Position numbers and translations under genes: made by a program | Assembly: GCF_015686695.1 (NCBI RefSeq) | Contig: NZ_JADPMR010000003.1 | Location: forward strand, 434,001 to 498,000 | Direction of reading: 5' to 3' | Length of the DNA stretch: 64,000 nucleotides | From: Vibrio nitrifigilis | Lineage (GTDB): Bacteria > Pseudomonadota > Gammaproteobacteria > Enterobacterales > Vibrionaceae | Notes under the pieces: model-generated | Databases searched by the model: none | What the model was told of the DNA's origin: nothing | What the model saw: only the letters and a program-made list of their open reading frames with translations | Shown: positions 42,503-51,844 of the stretch, piece by piece | Layout of the letters: each line of letters opens with the position of its first letter | Position numbering within the stretch: position 1 is the first letter of the stretch

Positions 42503-43885
42503 TTACAGAAATGCAGCGATTACACGCTCTCTGAAATTCCCCAAGTTCAGTTGCCCAGAAGAAGCTGAGTACGCAGATATGGTTGACTGTTTTTCCGAAC
42601 GTTCTTTATTCCAACTAAGCTGTATTTTCCCAATATCAGTTTTTCTCTTTTGTTGATCAGAGAAGGAATCTCGATCTGACGAAACAGAAGCTTGAGGTCT
42701 ATCTTGCAAATTATCTGGCTTAATAAACAAACATGAGTCCGGAATATCTTGCTCGATCTGCTCTGCAAAACTCACCAGACTTTCTTCAGCAAAAGTGTAC
42801 AACCATGCCTGCTGATTCAAGGATTCATTAGTTCGCAAAATTCGTCCTAAAACTTGTCTAAAATAAAGTTCTGTCTTCACATAACTTAAATGGCAACAGA
42901 CTTGTAGACGCGGAATATCCGTCCCTTCACTAATCATTCCGACACTGATAATCCATTGGGTAGTCCCGTTCCGATATCCATTGATTTTCTCTAATGGATT
43001 GTCATGATAGTAAGTGACTATCTCTGTGCTTTGCTCATATGTCTCAGCCAAAACTTTCTGAATTTCGATTGCATGTCCTACTGATGAAGCAACAACCAAA
43101 CCACCGGCATTAGGGTTATCCATACGTATTTCTGCCAGCTTTTTACAGCCAAGACCAAGCACATAGGTCATCGCATCAACATTCTGCAAAATGCTTTGAT
43201 ACGACGTTGCTGATTGCTTTAAAAGGTCTGGAATGGATGAAAATGACTTTGATTGTCCACTTTCAGAAATCGACAAGTGATCATTATCGATTAGTACAAT
43301 TTTTGGTGAGCGACAGACCTTATCCATAATCGCTTGCTTTAAACCATATTGATAATCACACTGGATACGACCTTCAGCGTCAGAATACTGTGCTAATGTA
43401 ATTGGCAGTAAATCAGACCGCCAGGGAGTGCCTGATAGGGACAATGTAAACGCAGCAATTCCTTGAATCTGTCTCAAAATTTGCTCTCCCCATACATTGG
43501 CATTTTCAATTTCATCACCTGAGCAATGATGAATTTCATCAAATACAACTAATACCCGGTGTTTTTTAATTGTTTCCCAAAAGCTATCTCTAAGGTATTT
43601 CATACCTTGATAAGTAAATGACGCACCTATTGACCCAAGCCCCCCGTTAAAAGAGCACCCTAATCGCCATGAAAAGGTATTTTTGATACCTTCAGCAATC
43701 GTTAATGATGGAGAAAAACAAAGAACCAGATCTATTTTATCTAAGTCATACAGCCTTTTAGCGATTTCTGCGGCGGTTACCGTTTTTCCGGCCCCTGGAG
43801 TGGCCTGAACCTGGAAATGTGATTGTCCAGACAAATACCTTTGTAAAGCTAGTTCAACACACTCTTGTTGCCATACTCTTAACAT
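42503..43885 (-). CDS. SF2 DEAD/DEAH-box helicase (island cargo)
   Basis: 460-residue superfamily 2 helicase, nearly minimal. Walker A TPGAGKT (residues 29-35), Walker B DEIHH (116-120), motif III SGTPWR (151-156), motif V GMISEGTDIP (317-326) and motif VI QVLGRILR (344-351) are all intact. The C-terminal ~80 residues are Ser/Lys-rich and end in LGNFRERVIAAFL. There is no nuclease domain. It overlaps the upstream 180-residue gene by 7 bases. Type III restriction subunits, Hachiman-like and other defence helicases share this core. The exact system is not identified. Confidence 0.85.
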   Translation of the reverse strand: MLRVWQQECVELALQRYLSGQSHFQVQATPGAGKTVTAAEIAKRLYDLDKIDLVLCFSPSLTIAEGIKNTFSWRLGCSFNGGLGSIGASFTYQGMKYLRDSFWETIKKHRVLVVFDEIHHCSGDEIENANVWGEQILRQIQGIAAFTLSLSGTPWRSDLLPITLAQYSDAEGRIQCDYQYGLKQAIMDKVCRSPKIVLIDNDHLSISESGQSKSFSSIPDLLKQSATSYQSILQNVDAMTYVLGLGCKKLAEIRMDNPNAGGLVVASSVGHAIEIQKVLAETYEQSTEIVTYYHDNPLEKINGYRNGTTQWIISVGMISEGTDIPRLQVCCHLSYVKTELYFRQVLGRILRTNESLNQQAWLYTFAEESLVSFAEQIEQDIPDSCLFIKPDNLQDRPQASVSSDRDSFSDQQKRKTDIGKIQLSWNKERSEKQSTISAYSASSGQLNLGNFRERVIAAFL

Positions 43886-44421
43886 TCTGATTTTCCGAGA
43901 TTAGTAAGCTTGAGAGCCTGATTAAGCACATTAATCTTGGCAAGATATCTGACCGATCTTTCTCTAGTTTCTTCTGAGAGCCTTAACAATGATGATTTCT
44001 GGGATGGTAACCTTTCAGACAATAGTTGAAATTCCTCGATCTCAGCTAAAGCGATCGCTAGTTCAGCTTCATACTTTCTTCTTTCCAAAACAAGTTCATC
44101 AAAACTAAGTGTCTTATCGCTGCTTCTTGTTACCGGTTTTATCTTTTGTGACTTTCGTTTTTTAGGTTTAAATTCAGTCGCTTTGAACATTTCTGACTTG
44201 TGATAGGTTTTCTTGCGTCCTTGACCTTTGGTCTGAAGCAATCCTTTTTGCTCTAACTGTAATAGATTGCGATAAAGAAATTTACGAGCCTCTACTACGT
44301 CTTTGAACTCTCCAGTTATTTTTAATAGTTCATCCCGTAAACGGGGCACCGTAAACCCATCAAGTCCCTTTTCTATGAGTAGGGTATAGATATATTCATT
44401 AAGCACTGTTTTATTCGTCAT
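43879..44421 (-). CDS. Winged-helix/coiled-coil protein upstream of the helicase gene
   Basis: 180 residues, not recognised. N-terminus (residues ~1-68) looks like a winged helix: LNEYIYTLLIEKGLDGFTVPRLRDELLKI then LLQTKGQGRKKTYHKSE. A Lys/Arg-rich linker (KPKKRKSQKIKP) follows, then a helical region (~110-170) with heptad spacing. First gene of a minus-strand operon with the helicase and two or three small genes. Probably DNA-binding and a partner or loader for the helicase (inference). Confidence 0.55.
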   Translation of the reverse strand: MTNKTVLNEYIYTLLIEKGLDGFTVPRLRDELLKITGEFKDVVEARKFLYRNLLQLEQKGLLQTKGQGRKKTYHKSEMFKATEFKPKKRKSQKIKPVTRSSDKTLSFDELVLERRKYEAELAIALAEIEEFQLLSERLPSQKSSLLRLSEETRERSVRYLAKINVLNQALKLTNLGKSEC

Positions 44422-44513
44422 AAGAGTTCAAATTCAAACCAAAATGCGGATTATAATCCGTGGTTATATGATCCGCAATACAGGATAGTCTTTCATTTTG
44501 AGAACCCATAAAA

Positions 44514-44720
44514 ATGAAAGACCTAGCAATCAAATTCGGAGCAAACTTACGAGCAATGCGTAAAGATAAAGGTCTATCTCAAGATAGACTTGCTAATGCA
44601 GCAGACATCGACCGAAGCTATGTCGGTCGAATCGAAAGAGGAGAAGTCAATATCACACTGGAAAAAGCGTACCAGTTGGCAAGTATTCTTGGTTGCGATG
44701 TCCGGGATTTATTGCCGTAA
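44514..44720 (+). CDS. Xre-family helix-turn-helix regulator
   Basis: 68 residues consisting of a single HTH_3 domain: GANLRAMRKDKGLSQDRLANAADIDRSYVGRIERGEVNITL, then KAYQLASILGCDVRDLLP. It is divergent from the helicase operon with a 92-base gap, so it probably controls that operon, as in restriction-modification controller proteins. A nested hairpin (44719-44767) overlaps its stop. Confidence 0.88.
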   Translation: MKDLAIKFGANLRAMRKDKGLSQDRLANAADIDRSYVGRIERGEVNITLEKAYQLASILGCDVRDLLP

Positions 44721-44767
44721 AGGAATATGGAATGAGTAAAAACCATTCCTAAAATCAGCATTCCTTT
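44719..44767 (+). terminator. Nested hairpin after the Xre gene
   Basis: Outer arms AAAGGAAT/ATTCCTTT and inner arms GGAATG/CATTCC give a long stem. It is followed by only four T, so it may be a weak terminator or stabiliser. Confidence 0.45.
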
Positions 44768-44957
44768 TAATACGTCAACTTTGTCATCTCATATTAAAAT
44801 TATAATGGCGATTTATAAACGAAGTTAGTACCTGCCAGAGAAGAAAGTTGCTCTTGATATGTGGATTGAATATCTGAACATAATTACTAATCCGACTGCC
44901 AATTAACATCAATTTACGCAGCATAGATTACAGTGAGACACGTTTTACCAGATATCG

Positions 44958-45860
44958 TTATATTTCAATCGATTGAGCTGGGATCGAGTTTAATATCCAG
45001 CATTCTTGATGGACATTATTGATATATGAACTCCGTAAATACTGTGTTTCCATTGCTTGAAGACGAACTTTACTCATCATATCTATTGATGGATTTCCTG
45101 TAGGAGTGCCTGCAGCACGTTGTGCTTCTCTTAGATCTCCGTAAGCACCCATAAGTCTAATGAACTCATTTGCTTTTATATTTTTATGGGAACGGTTTGT
45201 CATTACACCTGCATATTTGTAAGAATCCATAATAGTATGTACCGAATCACCATCGACATCGAATGGTGAGGAAATCCATTTAAATACATGAAGTAGGAAT
45301 AAGTTCGCTTGCCATGAAACCGGGTTAGGATCTGTTGGGAAGGTTTCTGCGGTAGATGTACTTAGGCTTTCCTGTAATTCAGTAGCTCCAATAAAAATAA
45401 TATTGGGCCCATTTTTACCTGTTCTACTAGCTTTCACATAGTTGAATATTCCAGCAAAACACTGGCCAAGATAGATAATAGCTTGGTCTAGTTTAGGGGA
45501 TGATTTTATCGATTCTAATAGGCGATACGGTGTAATAGGCTTAGCTGCGTCGATTCCTTTCTCACTGCCATGACCGGTAACAAACATAACTAGATTGTCA
45601 TACTTGTTATTTTGCATATCAATGAAAAAATCTTGGGTTAACTGTATGTTGTAGATGTTTGGCGATGCTATTTGAAAGAGGTTGTTAATGTTAGTCCTAT
45701 CTTTTCCATCAACATACACAGATATATTCTCTGGTCGGATACCCGCTCTTTCTAGAGAAGACAAACCATATACTAAATCAAGTATATGGCGATCTTCGGG
45801 ATTGACATCTGATGAAGCGAGGAACAGTACCCACCTAGTGTTGCTTTTGACTAGACTCAC
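44958..45860 (-). CDS. Caspase-like cysteine protease (island cargo)
   Basis: 300-residue protein with a caspase/legumain fold. The catalytic His is H97 in MFVTGHGSEKGID and the catalytic Cys is C134 in IIYLGQCFAGIF. The strands before each (DNLVMFV, QAIIYLG) and the preceding WVLFLASSD with RHILDLVYGL fit the C13/C14 clan CD core. The C-terminal ~120 residues are unassigned. Start is GTG at 45860. It lies 32 bases after a 92-residue gene on the same strand. Caspase-like proteases in defence islands act as suicide effectors activated by a sensor; the small upstream gene may be its partner or inhibitor (inference). Confidence 0.75.
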   Translation of the reverse strand: MSLVKSNTRWVLFLASSDVNPEDRHILDLVYGLSSLERAGIRPENISVYVDGKDRTNINNLFQIASPNIYNIQLTQDFFIDMQNNKYDNLVMFVTGHGSEKGIDAAKPITPYRLLESIKSSPKLDQAIIYLGQCFAGIFNYVKASRTGKNGPNIIFIGATELQESLSTSTAETFPTDPNPVSWQANLFLLHVFKWISSPFDVDGDSVHTIMDSYKYAGVMTNRSHKNIKANEFIRLMGAYGDLREAQRAAGTPTGNPSIDMMSKVRLQAMETQYLRSSYINNVHQECWILNSIPAQSIEI

Positions 45861-45892
45861 GTTGCAGCTAACTTATTTTTGTATGAATATAA

Positions 45893-46171
45893 TTACAGGC
45901 TCATAGAAAACTGATTACTTAGGGATACAGGTCTTGGTACATCATCAAAGTAGAACAGTTCTTCCATCGTTAGTTCTTCAGGAGTAATAGAAAGTAGTAT
46001 TTTTCCACTTTCATCTAACCCATAAATTTCTTTTCCAACTTTTAGAAAGTAGGACGCTTCAGTCTCTTTGTTAGGTGATTTGAAAAGAAACCATTGACCA
46101 GAGTTTACACATTCTTTGACGTAAGGGTCTACATTTGGTAAATCTTTAGACTGTATATGTGTGAATTTCAT
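45893..46171 (-). CDS. Small unknown protein upstream of the caspase-like gene
   Basis: 92 residues, not recognised, no motif. Beta-rich first half (GQWFLFKSP, SYFLKVGKEIYGLDESGKILLSI) and an acidic helix (TPEELTMEELFYF). Cotranscribed with the caspase-like gene. Candidate partner, inhibitor or substrate of the protease. The next gene upstream is the second yhiN, 256 bases away. Confidence 0.5.
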   Translation of the reverse strand: MKFTHIQSKDLPNVDPYVKECVNSGQWFLFKSPNKETEASYFLKVGKEIYGLDESGKILLSITPEELTMEELFYFDDVPRPVSLSNQFSMSL

Positions 46172-46426
46172 CGCTTACCCCCTGAACTTACTTACAGAGA
46201 CAAAGTACTGAAAGTAGTTTTCTGTGCAAAAATTATGCACTTTTTTTTCTCGGCGCGCATTTTAACAACACTATAAAATATAGCAACTAATAGTTATTAG
46301 TCCACACTTGCACAATTTGGGTCGGATTAAAAGTGATTTTTGTCCGAAAAAAATATGCATCTAAATGTAGATGAAGATTGGCTCTGTAAAATTGTATGCA
46401 GGTTTCAACCAATTCAGATTTCATTG
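46172..46426. other. Gap between caspase module and the island yhiN
   Basis: No gene seen. It contains a stem GTGCA...TGCAC followed by eight T on the + strand at about 46225-46249, an orphan terminator-like structure since no + strand gene lies upstream. Confidence 0.35.
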
Positions 46427-47617
46427 TTAAACATTCTGACCAGCAACCCACCCAGATGACCATGCCCACTGAAAATTGTAACCACCCAACCAGCCAGTGA
46501 TATCCATACATTCACCAACGAAATATAGGCCTTTTATTGATTTACATTCCATTGTTTTAGATGAAAGTTCATTGGTATCAACTCCCCCCAATGTAGCTTC
46601 AGCTGTTCGGTAGCCCTCAGTCCCATTTGGTTTTATCTTCCAGTTATGGAGGTTTAAAGCAACATCTTCAATTTGCTTCTTGTTAAACTGACGTAGTGGT
46701 TTATTTTCAAATACATTAAGTTCAATAAAATAATCAATTAATCGCTTAGGAAGAACTTTAGATAAAGATGTTTTCAGCTCTTGTGCAGGGTTCTTAGCGA
46801 TTGCCTTTTCTAAAAACTCTAATGCATTCGTTTCCGGTAACCAATCTACAGTAACAGAATCACCAGGGTTCCAATACGAAGATATTTGCAGTATAGATGG
46901 ACCAGATATCCCCCTATGAGTAAACAATAGAGCCTCAAGGAACTCTTTGTTATTACAACTTATTCGTACTGGTAAAGCTGTACCGGTTAGCTCCGTAAGT
47001 CCTTTCTCACGCCCATCTAATGTAAACGGTACTAATGCCGCTTGAGGCGGTATAACCCCCAAACCAAACTGTTCCGCAATTTTCCAGCCGAATGGCGTAG
47101 CTCCAAGGCGTGGCATTGATAGCCCACCGGTGGCAATCACTAGCGATTCACTTTTGAATGTACCTTGAGTTGTTTTAACTTCAAAATCATTGTCATCGAT
47201 ACGTTCAACCGAGATAATTTCAGATTGGTACTTATACTTAACGTTCCCAGTTTCTTCACATTCACTGGTAAGCAAGTTAACAATATCTTTCGCACTATCA
47301 TCACAGAATAGTTGCCCATGATCTCGTTCATGAAACGGTATGTTGTACTTAGCAATTAGCCCAAGGAAATCCCAATTAGTGAATTGCGATAATGCTGATT
47401 TACAGAAGTGTGGATTCTGTGAGAGATAGTTATTGGCTGTCACATCATAGTTAGTAAAGTTACAGCGACCACCACCTGAGATAAGGATTTTACGTCCGGG
47501 CCGTTTGCCATGATCGATCACTAGGACTGAGCGCCCACGTTGACCGGCACTAGCAGCGCACATTAGACCGGCCGCACCAGCACCAATTACAATAACATCA
47601 TGCAGAGTTATAGACAT
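46427..47617 (-). CDS. yhiN: Complete second copy of YhiN (HI0933-family flavoprotein) carried by the island
   Basis: 396 residues, full length. FAD-binding motif IVIGAGAAGLMCAASAGQRG near residue 9, GRKILISGGGRCNFTN near 40, ATGGLSMPRLGATPFG near 160 and the C-terminal SIKGLYFVGECMDITGWLGG. The sequence is related to the host copy all along but clearly diverged, and more AT-rich. At the position where the host gene is broken it reads TEGYRTAEATLGGVD, intact. It lies directly after the recombinase operon on the same strand. It probably restores YhiN function lost by insertion. Confidence 0.92.
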   Translation of the reverse strand: MSITLHDVIVIGAGAAGLMCAASAGQRGRSVLVIDHGKRPGRKILISGGGRCNFTNYDVTANNYLSQNPHFCKSALSQFTNWDFLGLIAKYNIPFHERDHGQLFCDDSAKDIVNLLTSECEETGNVKYKYQSEIISVERIDDNDFEVKTTQGTFKSESLVIATGGLSMPRLGATPFGWKIAEQFGLGVIPPQAALVPFTLDGREKGLTELTGTALPVRISCNNKEFLEALLFTHRGISGPSILQISSYWNPGDSVTVDWLPETNALEFLEKAIAKNPAQELKTSLSKVLPKRLIDYFIELNVFENKPLRQFNKKQIEDVALNLHNWKIKPNGTEGYRTAEATLGGVDTNELSSKTMECKSIKGLYFVGECMDITGWLGGYNFQWAWSSGWVAGQNV

Positions 47618-47713
47618 GATAAACTCTCTCAGTAAAAATCAATGGGATTTCAAAAAGCGCAATTTTACCTTTTTTACAAAAAACTTCCTCTCTTAAATTT
47701 ACCGATGCAACCA

Positions 47714-49213
47714 TTACTGCTTGCTGTTGTTATCAAACAACAAATTAGCTTCTTCTTCGATATCACTTAGACCTGCAAGTATCTGATTCGCCATATCACT
47801 ATCTAAACCAAAGCTATTTACTTTAAGTTTCAAATCCTTCACAGAAATTGAGATAGCATTCAATCTACTTTGTAGATTGGATACTTCATAAGCATAACTG
47901 AATACGTCCAGTTCCTCCCATGCAAAATCAATGTAATGAAACAATGACTTAGGGTCCTTGTGATCGGTAAATCCAGCTACTTTTCTTAAAATCGTCCTGT
48001 AATCATGATCATTGATGTTGTACTTATTTTTGAGAGGGTTCTTATCCATAAATGAACACAAATGAATCTTAACCATGTTTGTAATAAAGCGATGCCTGAA
48101 CATGGATTGGCAGCTTTTTACTTCAACCCCTGCACGTATATTTAAACGGCGAAATTCTTGATATGCAGCATCTGGTTGAACTTGTTTAGCATTCTCTGAA
48201 CCTAAAAAAATATAATCATCTACATCATTTTCGTCAGCTATCAGACCATTTTTTTTCAATCTATCTATTAATTTTTTTCGATGATCTTCCATGAACAACA
48301 GAACTTTAATCGCTACACTTTTCTCTATTGGAATTATTCGAAAACGACCTTCTTCACGCTTTAAGGTTGGAATTTTTATTTTATTATTTTCTACAAGCTC
48401 AATGTTATCATCGTATTCTATTTGCACTAATTCTTGAGGCCTTAACCCCGTTGCTTCGAGCATAGTAAGTTGGAATCTCCTCCGATGGTACATATAGTCC
48501 AAATGCTCTTCCTGATCTGTTTCATCAAACAATTTTAATAGGCGGTCATTTAATCTCATCTCGCTCCTCGTATCATTGATAGAATCCCAGAGCTGATTAA
48601 TTACCGCTGCAGATATTGGTGTTTTAAGTTGAGGCGTTGAGCGAGGCAACTTGGTCGGAAAAACCTCTGTTTCTCCAAAGCCTTTACCGTTTTTTCCTGT
48701 CTTTTTAACCACTTTTAACTTAATTTGAAAACGCACCTTTGTCGTATCAACTCCAATCAGATTCAACTGTGGATAGTGCTCTTTCTGAAGCCATTTTAAA
48801 AATGCTACTATTTTTGGAAGAATCCCTTGTCTTATAGTGTCATTGCTACGAGCTCGTCTGCCATTTGAACGTTTGTCAGCGACTAGCTGCCTAATAAGCT
48901 CATCAATATCAGCAGTTCTAAGCTCATGAAATTGAACCTTTTCATGGTAGCAATACCGCACAAGATGGGTTAAATCGGTAGCATAAGTTCCAACAGTTCC
49001 TCCATCAGATTTTTTTACACGCTTAGTATCTGATATATCAGATAAATACATCTCGACAGGGAAACACGTACGACCATCAGGCCAACGGAATTGGTAAACA
49101 CCTTCTCGTTTATCTACGGTAGAAATAACCTCGCCTGTTTGATGATCAAACCGAAGCACTGACGGATACTCAATGTCATGTACAAAAGTCCAAAGTTGAT
49201 TATTATTTCTCAT
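47714..49213 (-). CDS. Tyrosine recombinase, fourth gene of the island recombinase operon
   Basis: 499 residues from ATG 49213; the frame is open two codons further to a TTG. Tyrosine-recombinase catalytic core in the C-terminal half: box I Arg in EATGLRPQEL (~R258), box II SMFRHRF (~R373-H374, with the usual first His replaced), then GFTDHKDPKSLFHYID with His ~418 and nucleophile Tyr ~427. The first ~200 residues are a SAM-like arm-binding region (VVGTYATDLTHLVRYCYHE-like). The start overlaps the end of the 165-residue gene, so the operon is coupled. It may correspond to GmtY of gamma-mobile-trio islands or TnpA of Tn554. Confidence 0.85.
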   Translation of the reverse strand: MRNNNQLWTFVHDIEYPSVLRFDHQTGEVISTVDKREGVYQFRWPDGRTCFPVEMYLSDISDTKRVKKSDGGTVGTYATDLTHLVRYCYHEKVQFHELRTADIDELIRQLVADKRSNGRRARSNDTIRQGILPKIVAFLKWLQKEHYPQLNLIGVDTTKVRFQIKLKVVKKTGKNGKGFGETEVFPTKLPRSTPQLKTPISAAVINQLWDSINDTRSEMRLNDRLLKLFDETDQEEHLDYMYHRRRFQLTMLEATGLRPQELVQIEYDDNIELVENNKIKIPTLKREEGRFRIIPIEKSVAIKVLLFMEDHRKKLIDRLKKNGLIADENDVDDYIFLGSENAKQVQPDAAYQEFRRLNIRAGVEVKSCQSMFRHRFITNMVKIHLCSFMDKNPLKNKYNINDHDYRTILRKVAGFTDHKDPKSLFHYIDFAWEELDVFSYAYEVSNLQSRLNAISISVKDLKLKVNSFGLDSDMANQILAGLSDIEEEANLLFDNNSKQ

Positions 49214-49700
49214 TATCAACCGCTAGCTGTAACCCAAAGTAAGATGAAAATAAATCTTGATGTTTTTGATATTCCAAAGAATTCCCTCTGGAATTAGCTA
49301 TTAAATCAAGCACTATAGTATTTAGTTCATTATAAGCTTTCACTAAAATAGCTTGATCTCGTCTCAAAGACTCTACTTCTCTCAGAGCTTCTTCCAATTT
49401 ATTAACCGGCTTCTCTGGATTGACTTCCTCAATATCCTTTGATGTGTATTCTTTTAGAATAGATTTTCTTAAATTATCAACTGCCTCAAATCCACCATCA
49501 ATATACTTATTGCAATATTTTTTAAATGAGCCAAGAGCCATCCCCTCTATCTTTTTTCCTTTACGAGCGATGCTTGCTAACTCACTTTGTCTGTTGCATT
49601 TATCAGTAATCCAAGTGTATTTATCAGACCTCTCGTTTAATGCATTTTGCATTTCTGTATATAAATTGATAACTGATTGCGCCTTCATGTTATTAGTCAT
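49203..49700 (-). CDS. Small helical protein of the recombinase operon
   Basis: 165 residues. N-terminal ~80 residues contain a possible DNA-binding helix (GSFKKYCNKYIDGGFEAVDN), then a coiled coil (KLEEALREVESLRRDQAILVKAYNELN). Size and position recall the small accessory proteins TnpC of Tn554 and GmtX of the gamma-mobile trio. The ATG overlaps the previous stop by four bases (ATGA) and its end overlaps the next start. No catalytic motif. Confidence 0.7.
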   Translation of the reverse strand: MTNNMKAQSVINLYTEMQNALNERSDKYTWITDKCNRQSELASIARKGKKIEGMALGSFKKYCNKYIDGGFEAVDNLRKSILKEYTSKDIEEVNPEKPVNKLEEALREVESLRRDQAILVKAYNELNTIVLDLIANSRGNSLEYQKHQDLFSSYFGLQLAVDNEK

Positions 49701-51844
49701 AGCTTTACAACCTTAAATGCAACCTTAGCTTCATTTATCAAACCAAAGGAATCTCCCATACTAAAGAATTCTATTTGATAAGTACCCTTCATTAGCAAAA
49801 GCTCTAAATAATCGTGCAGCTCATCCTCCTCAATATCGGTATAGTCTTTAACTTTGAAATGATCACATACAAGTTGGTATAGTTCTTCAATATTCTGCAT
49901 CTCTAATAATGAACTATTCTCATAAAAATAAGTCATTTGCTGTCGAGCATATTCAGCTTCTAAGTCCGTCATCTCTTCTCCAGGGTTACTAGATTCAATA
50001 TAATCGAGAATATGATCTGGGTCTTTGTGCCCAGCAATCCACTGACAAGCATCAATAGAAGAATTCTTAAATGTCCAGAAAAAGGTTAGTAGAAAGGATT
50101 TTCGTAATTCATGAATATTTACGTACCATCGTCTGCCGTATTCATCCACACTCGTACCAAAATAATCGCAAAACTTTTCTAAAAGCATTTTAATTTTCTC
50201 ATTATCCATAATCGATCCCCTTGTGTTCTCGTTTCCAAGATTCAGGCGATAGAGAAGATAATCAGATTCTTTTTTACTTACTTTAGTGCCCCATTTTTTT
50301 GCAAAATCATTAAATTTCCGCAAAATGTTAATTGCTTTCGCCGTTATTGTCGGGATAGGTTTGGCGGTCTCTGGTAATAAATCTGAAATGCCGGATTTCA
50401 TTAGTCGTTGCTCTAGCCAGTATCCATCACCTTCCTGAAAGTAGAGACAGTCATATGGAAGTAATGCCAATTCCTCTATTCGGATGGGCTTAAGCCCTGC
50501 GATAATAAGGAGGCAAGATGCTTGCAGAAGCTCTGTTAAACAAACAAATGAAAGCTTATTTTCATCATCACAGTTTTTGAACGCACTATCTAACTTATAA
50601 AAAGAAACAACATTAAACTCCTTCAACAAAGCATCTGGCAGCCGTTGCACCAAAATATCTAACTTGCTAGTCTCTGAACGACTAAGGATTTTATTTTCAT
50701 AAAGATGTCCAATCACATCTTCATAAGCTTTTAAGATATCATCAGAATGATTAATAATTACGTTAATTGACTTATTTATTAGGAGTAAAGCATCATCGAG
50801 TGGAATCCAAGGGGTATGCGACGGAGGTGCGCCACGACGTTTCCATTTTGCTTTCATGTCGCCTAAAGTGAAAGTTTCAGAGTTCCCGAGGAAGCCAGGA
50901 AATAGACTCACATACTGAAAACCTTTTTCATACAGAGGGATAAATTGAGTTATGTATCTTGAAGAATATTTTTTCTTCAAAAAATTTCGGATAAGTGGCG
51001 TTTTATGTGAGGGATATTTTGTAGAAAGATTCGCAGGCAAAAGAACCTTGTCATTTAGCTTCAGAAGATCTGGTTCCAATTGCCGCAAGAACAATGTTGC
51101 CTCATGCGACATCAAATCATGTTTTTTTGTATTAAAGTGTGCATTCACTTTAATACGATCTACTATTTCAATACCTCTCAAGTTCAATTTATATAAATCG
51201 TGTTCCCGAAAATACCTTTCAACTATTTCAACTTCAGAAGCCTCAAGAAAGCATGGGTTACGTTCTTTACCTAGAACAAGACCAACCTTTGATAGAATTT
51301 TCTGACCGACAGCTAAAGTATGGAATGTTCCACCATTAATCATCTCGTTGCCATACACTTCAACATCTGACGCGGAAACTTTAGACAGCCCAAATTCAAG
51401 AGGTTGAAAGCGAGCTTTGTGAAGAAAAACCCACGAAACAAAGTTCAACAACGAGCCTGTGAACGATTTAATGAGAGAAGTAGCCATTCTCTCCTGATTG
51501 ATAGGATCTTCGATAACTAAAAATACTAACCTTTGCAACTGATACAAAAAGTGAGCATTTTTCTGATCGGTAAGATAACTACCATCCGGTAAAAGTCTTT
51601 CCCAAATTACAGTTTCAGCATATTTGTAATCTCTACCTGTCTTAGCTTTCTCTGCTTTAGTTGTCTTGACTGTATTCCTTTTTTTAATTACCCACACAGG
51701 AACATCGACAGGAGTTAACAGCCAATCCGAAGTGAAATCACCATCATAAGGTGCCGTAGCTACATCATAGCCACTTAGAAAATCTATAATGTTATCACTC
51801 TCAGGAACTAACGCTTCAGGAATATGTACATCTAACGATCTCAT
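49697..51844 (-). CDS. Large tyrosine-recombinase-like protein, second gene of the operon
   Basis: 715 residues from ATG 51844 (MRSLDVHIPE), which overlaps the preceding stop (TTATGAGA); the frame is open twelve codons further. Catalytic features in the last third: box I LKPIRIEEL (~R455), box II HELRKSF (~H578, R581), GHKDPDHILDYIES with His ~606 and Tyr ~615. All main residues are present. The long N-terminal part has no known domain. It is similar in size and layout to Tn554 TnpB and to GmtZ-type integrases. Confidence 0.82.
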   Translation of the reverse strand: MRSLDVHIPEALVPESDNIIDFLSGYDVATAPYDGDFTSDWLLTPVDVPVWVIKKRNTVKTTKAEKAKTGRDYKYAETVIWERLLPDGSYLTDQKNAHFLYQLQRLVFLVIEDPINQERMATSLIKSFTGSLLNFVSWVFLHKARFQPLEFGLSKVSASDVEVYGNEMINGGTFHTLAVGQKILSKVGLVLGKERNPCFLEASEVEIVERYFREHDLYKLNLRGIEIVDRIKVNAHFNTKKHDLMSHEATLFLRQLEPDLLKLNDKVLLPANLSTKYPSHKTPLIRNFLKKKYSSRYITQFIPLYEKGFQYVSLFPGFLGNSETFTLGDMKAKWKRRGAPPSHTPWIPLDDALLLINKSINVIINHSDDILKAYEDVIGHLYENKILSRSETSKLDILVQRLPDALLKEFNVVSFYKLDSAFKNCDDENKLSFVCLTELLQASCLLIIAGLKPIRIEELALLPYDCLYFQEGDGYWLEQRLMKSGISDLLPETAKPIPTITAKAINILRKFNDFAKKWGTKVSKKESDYLLYRLNLGNENTRGSIMDNEKIKMLLEKFCDYFGTSVDEYGRRWYVNIHELRKSFLLTFFWTFKNSSIDACQWIAGHKDPDHILDYIESSNPGEEMTDLEAEYARQQMTYFYENSSLLEMQNIEELYQLVCDHFKVKDYTDIEEDELHDYLELLLMKGTYQIEFFSMGDSFGLINEAKVAFKVVKL

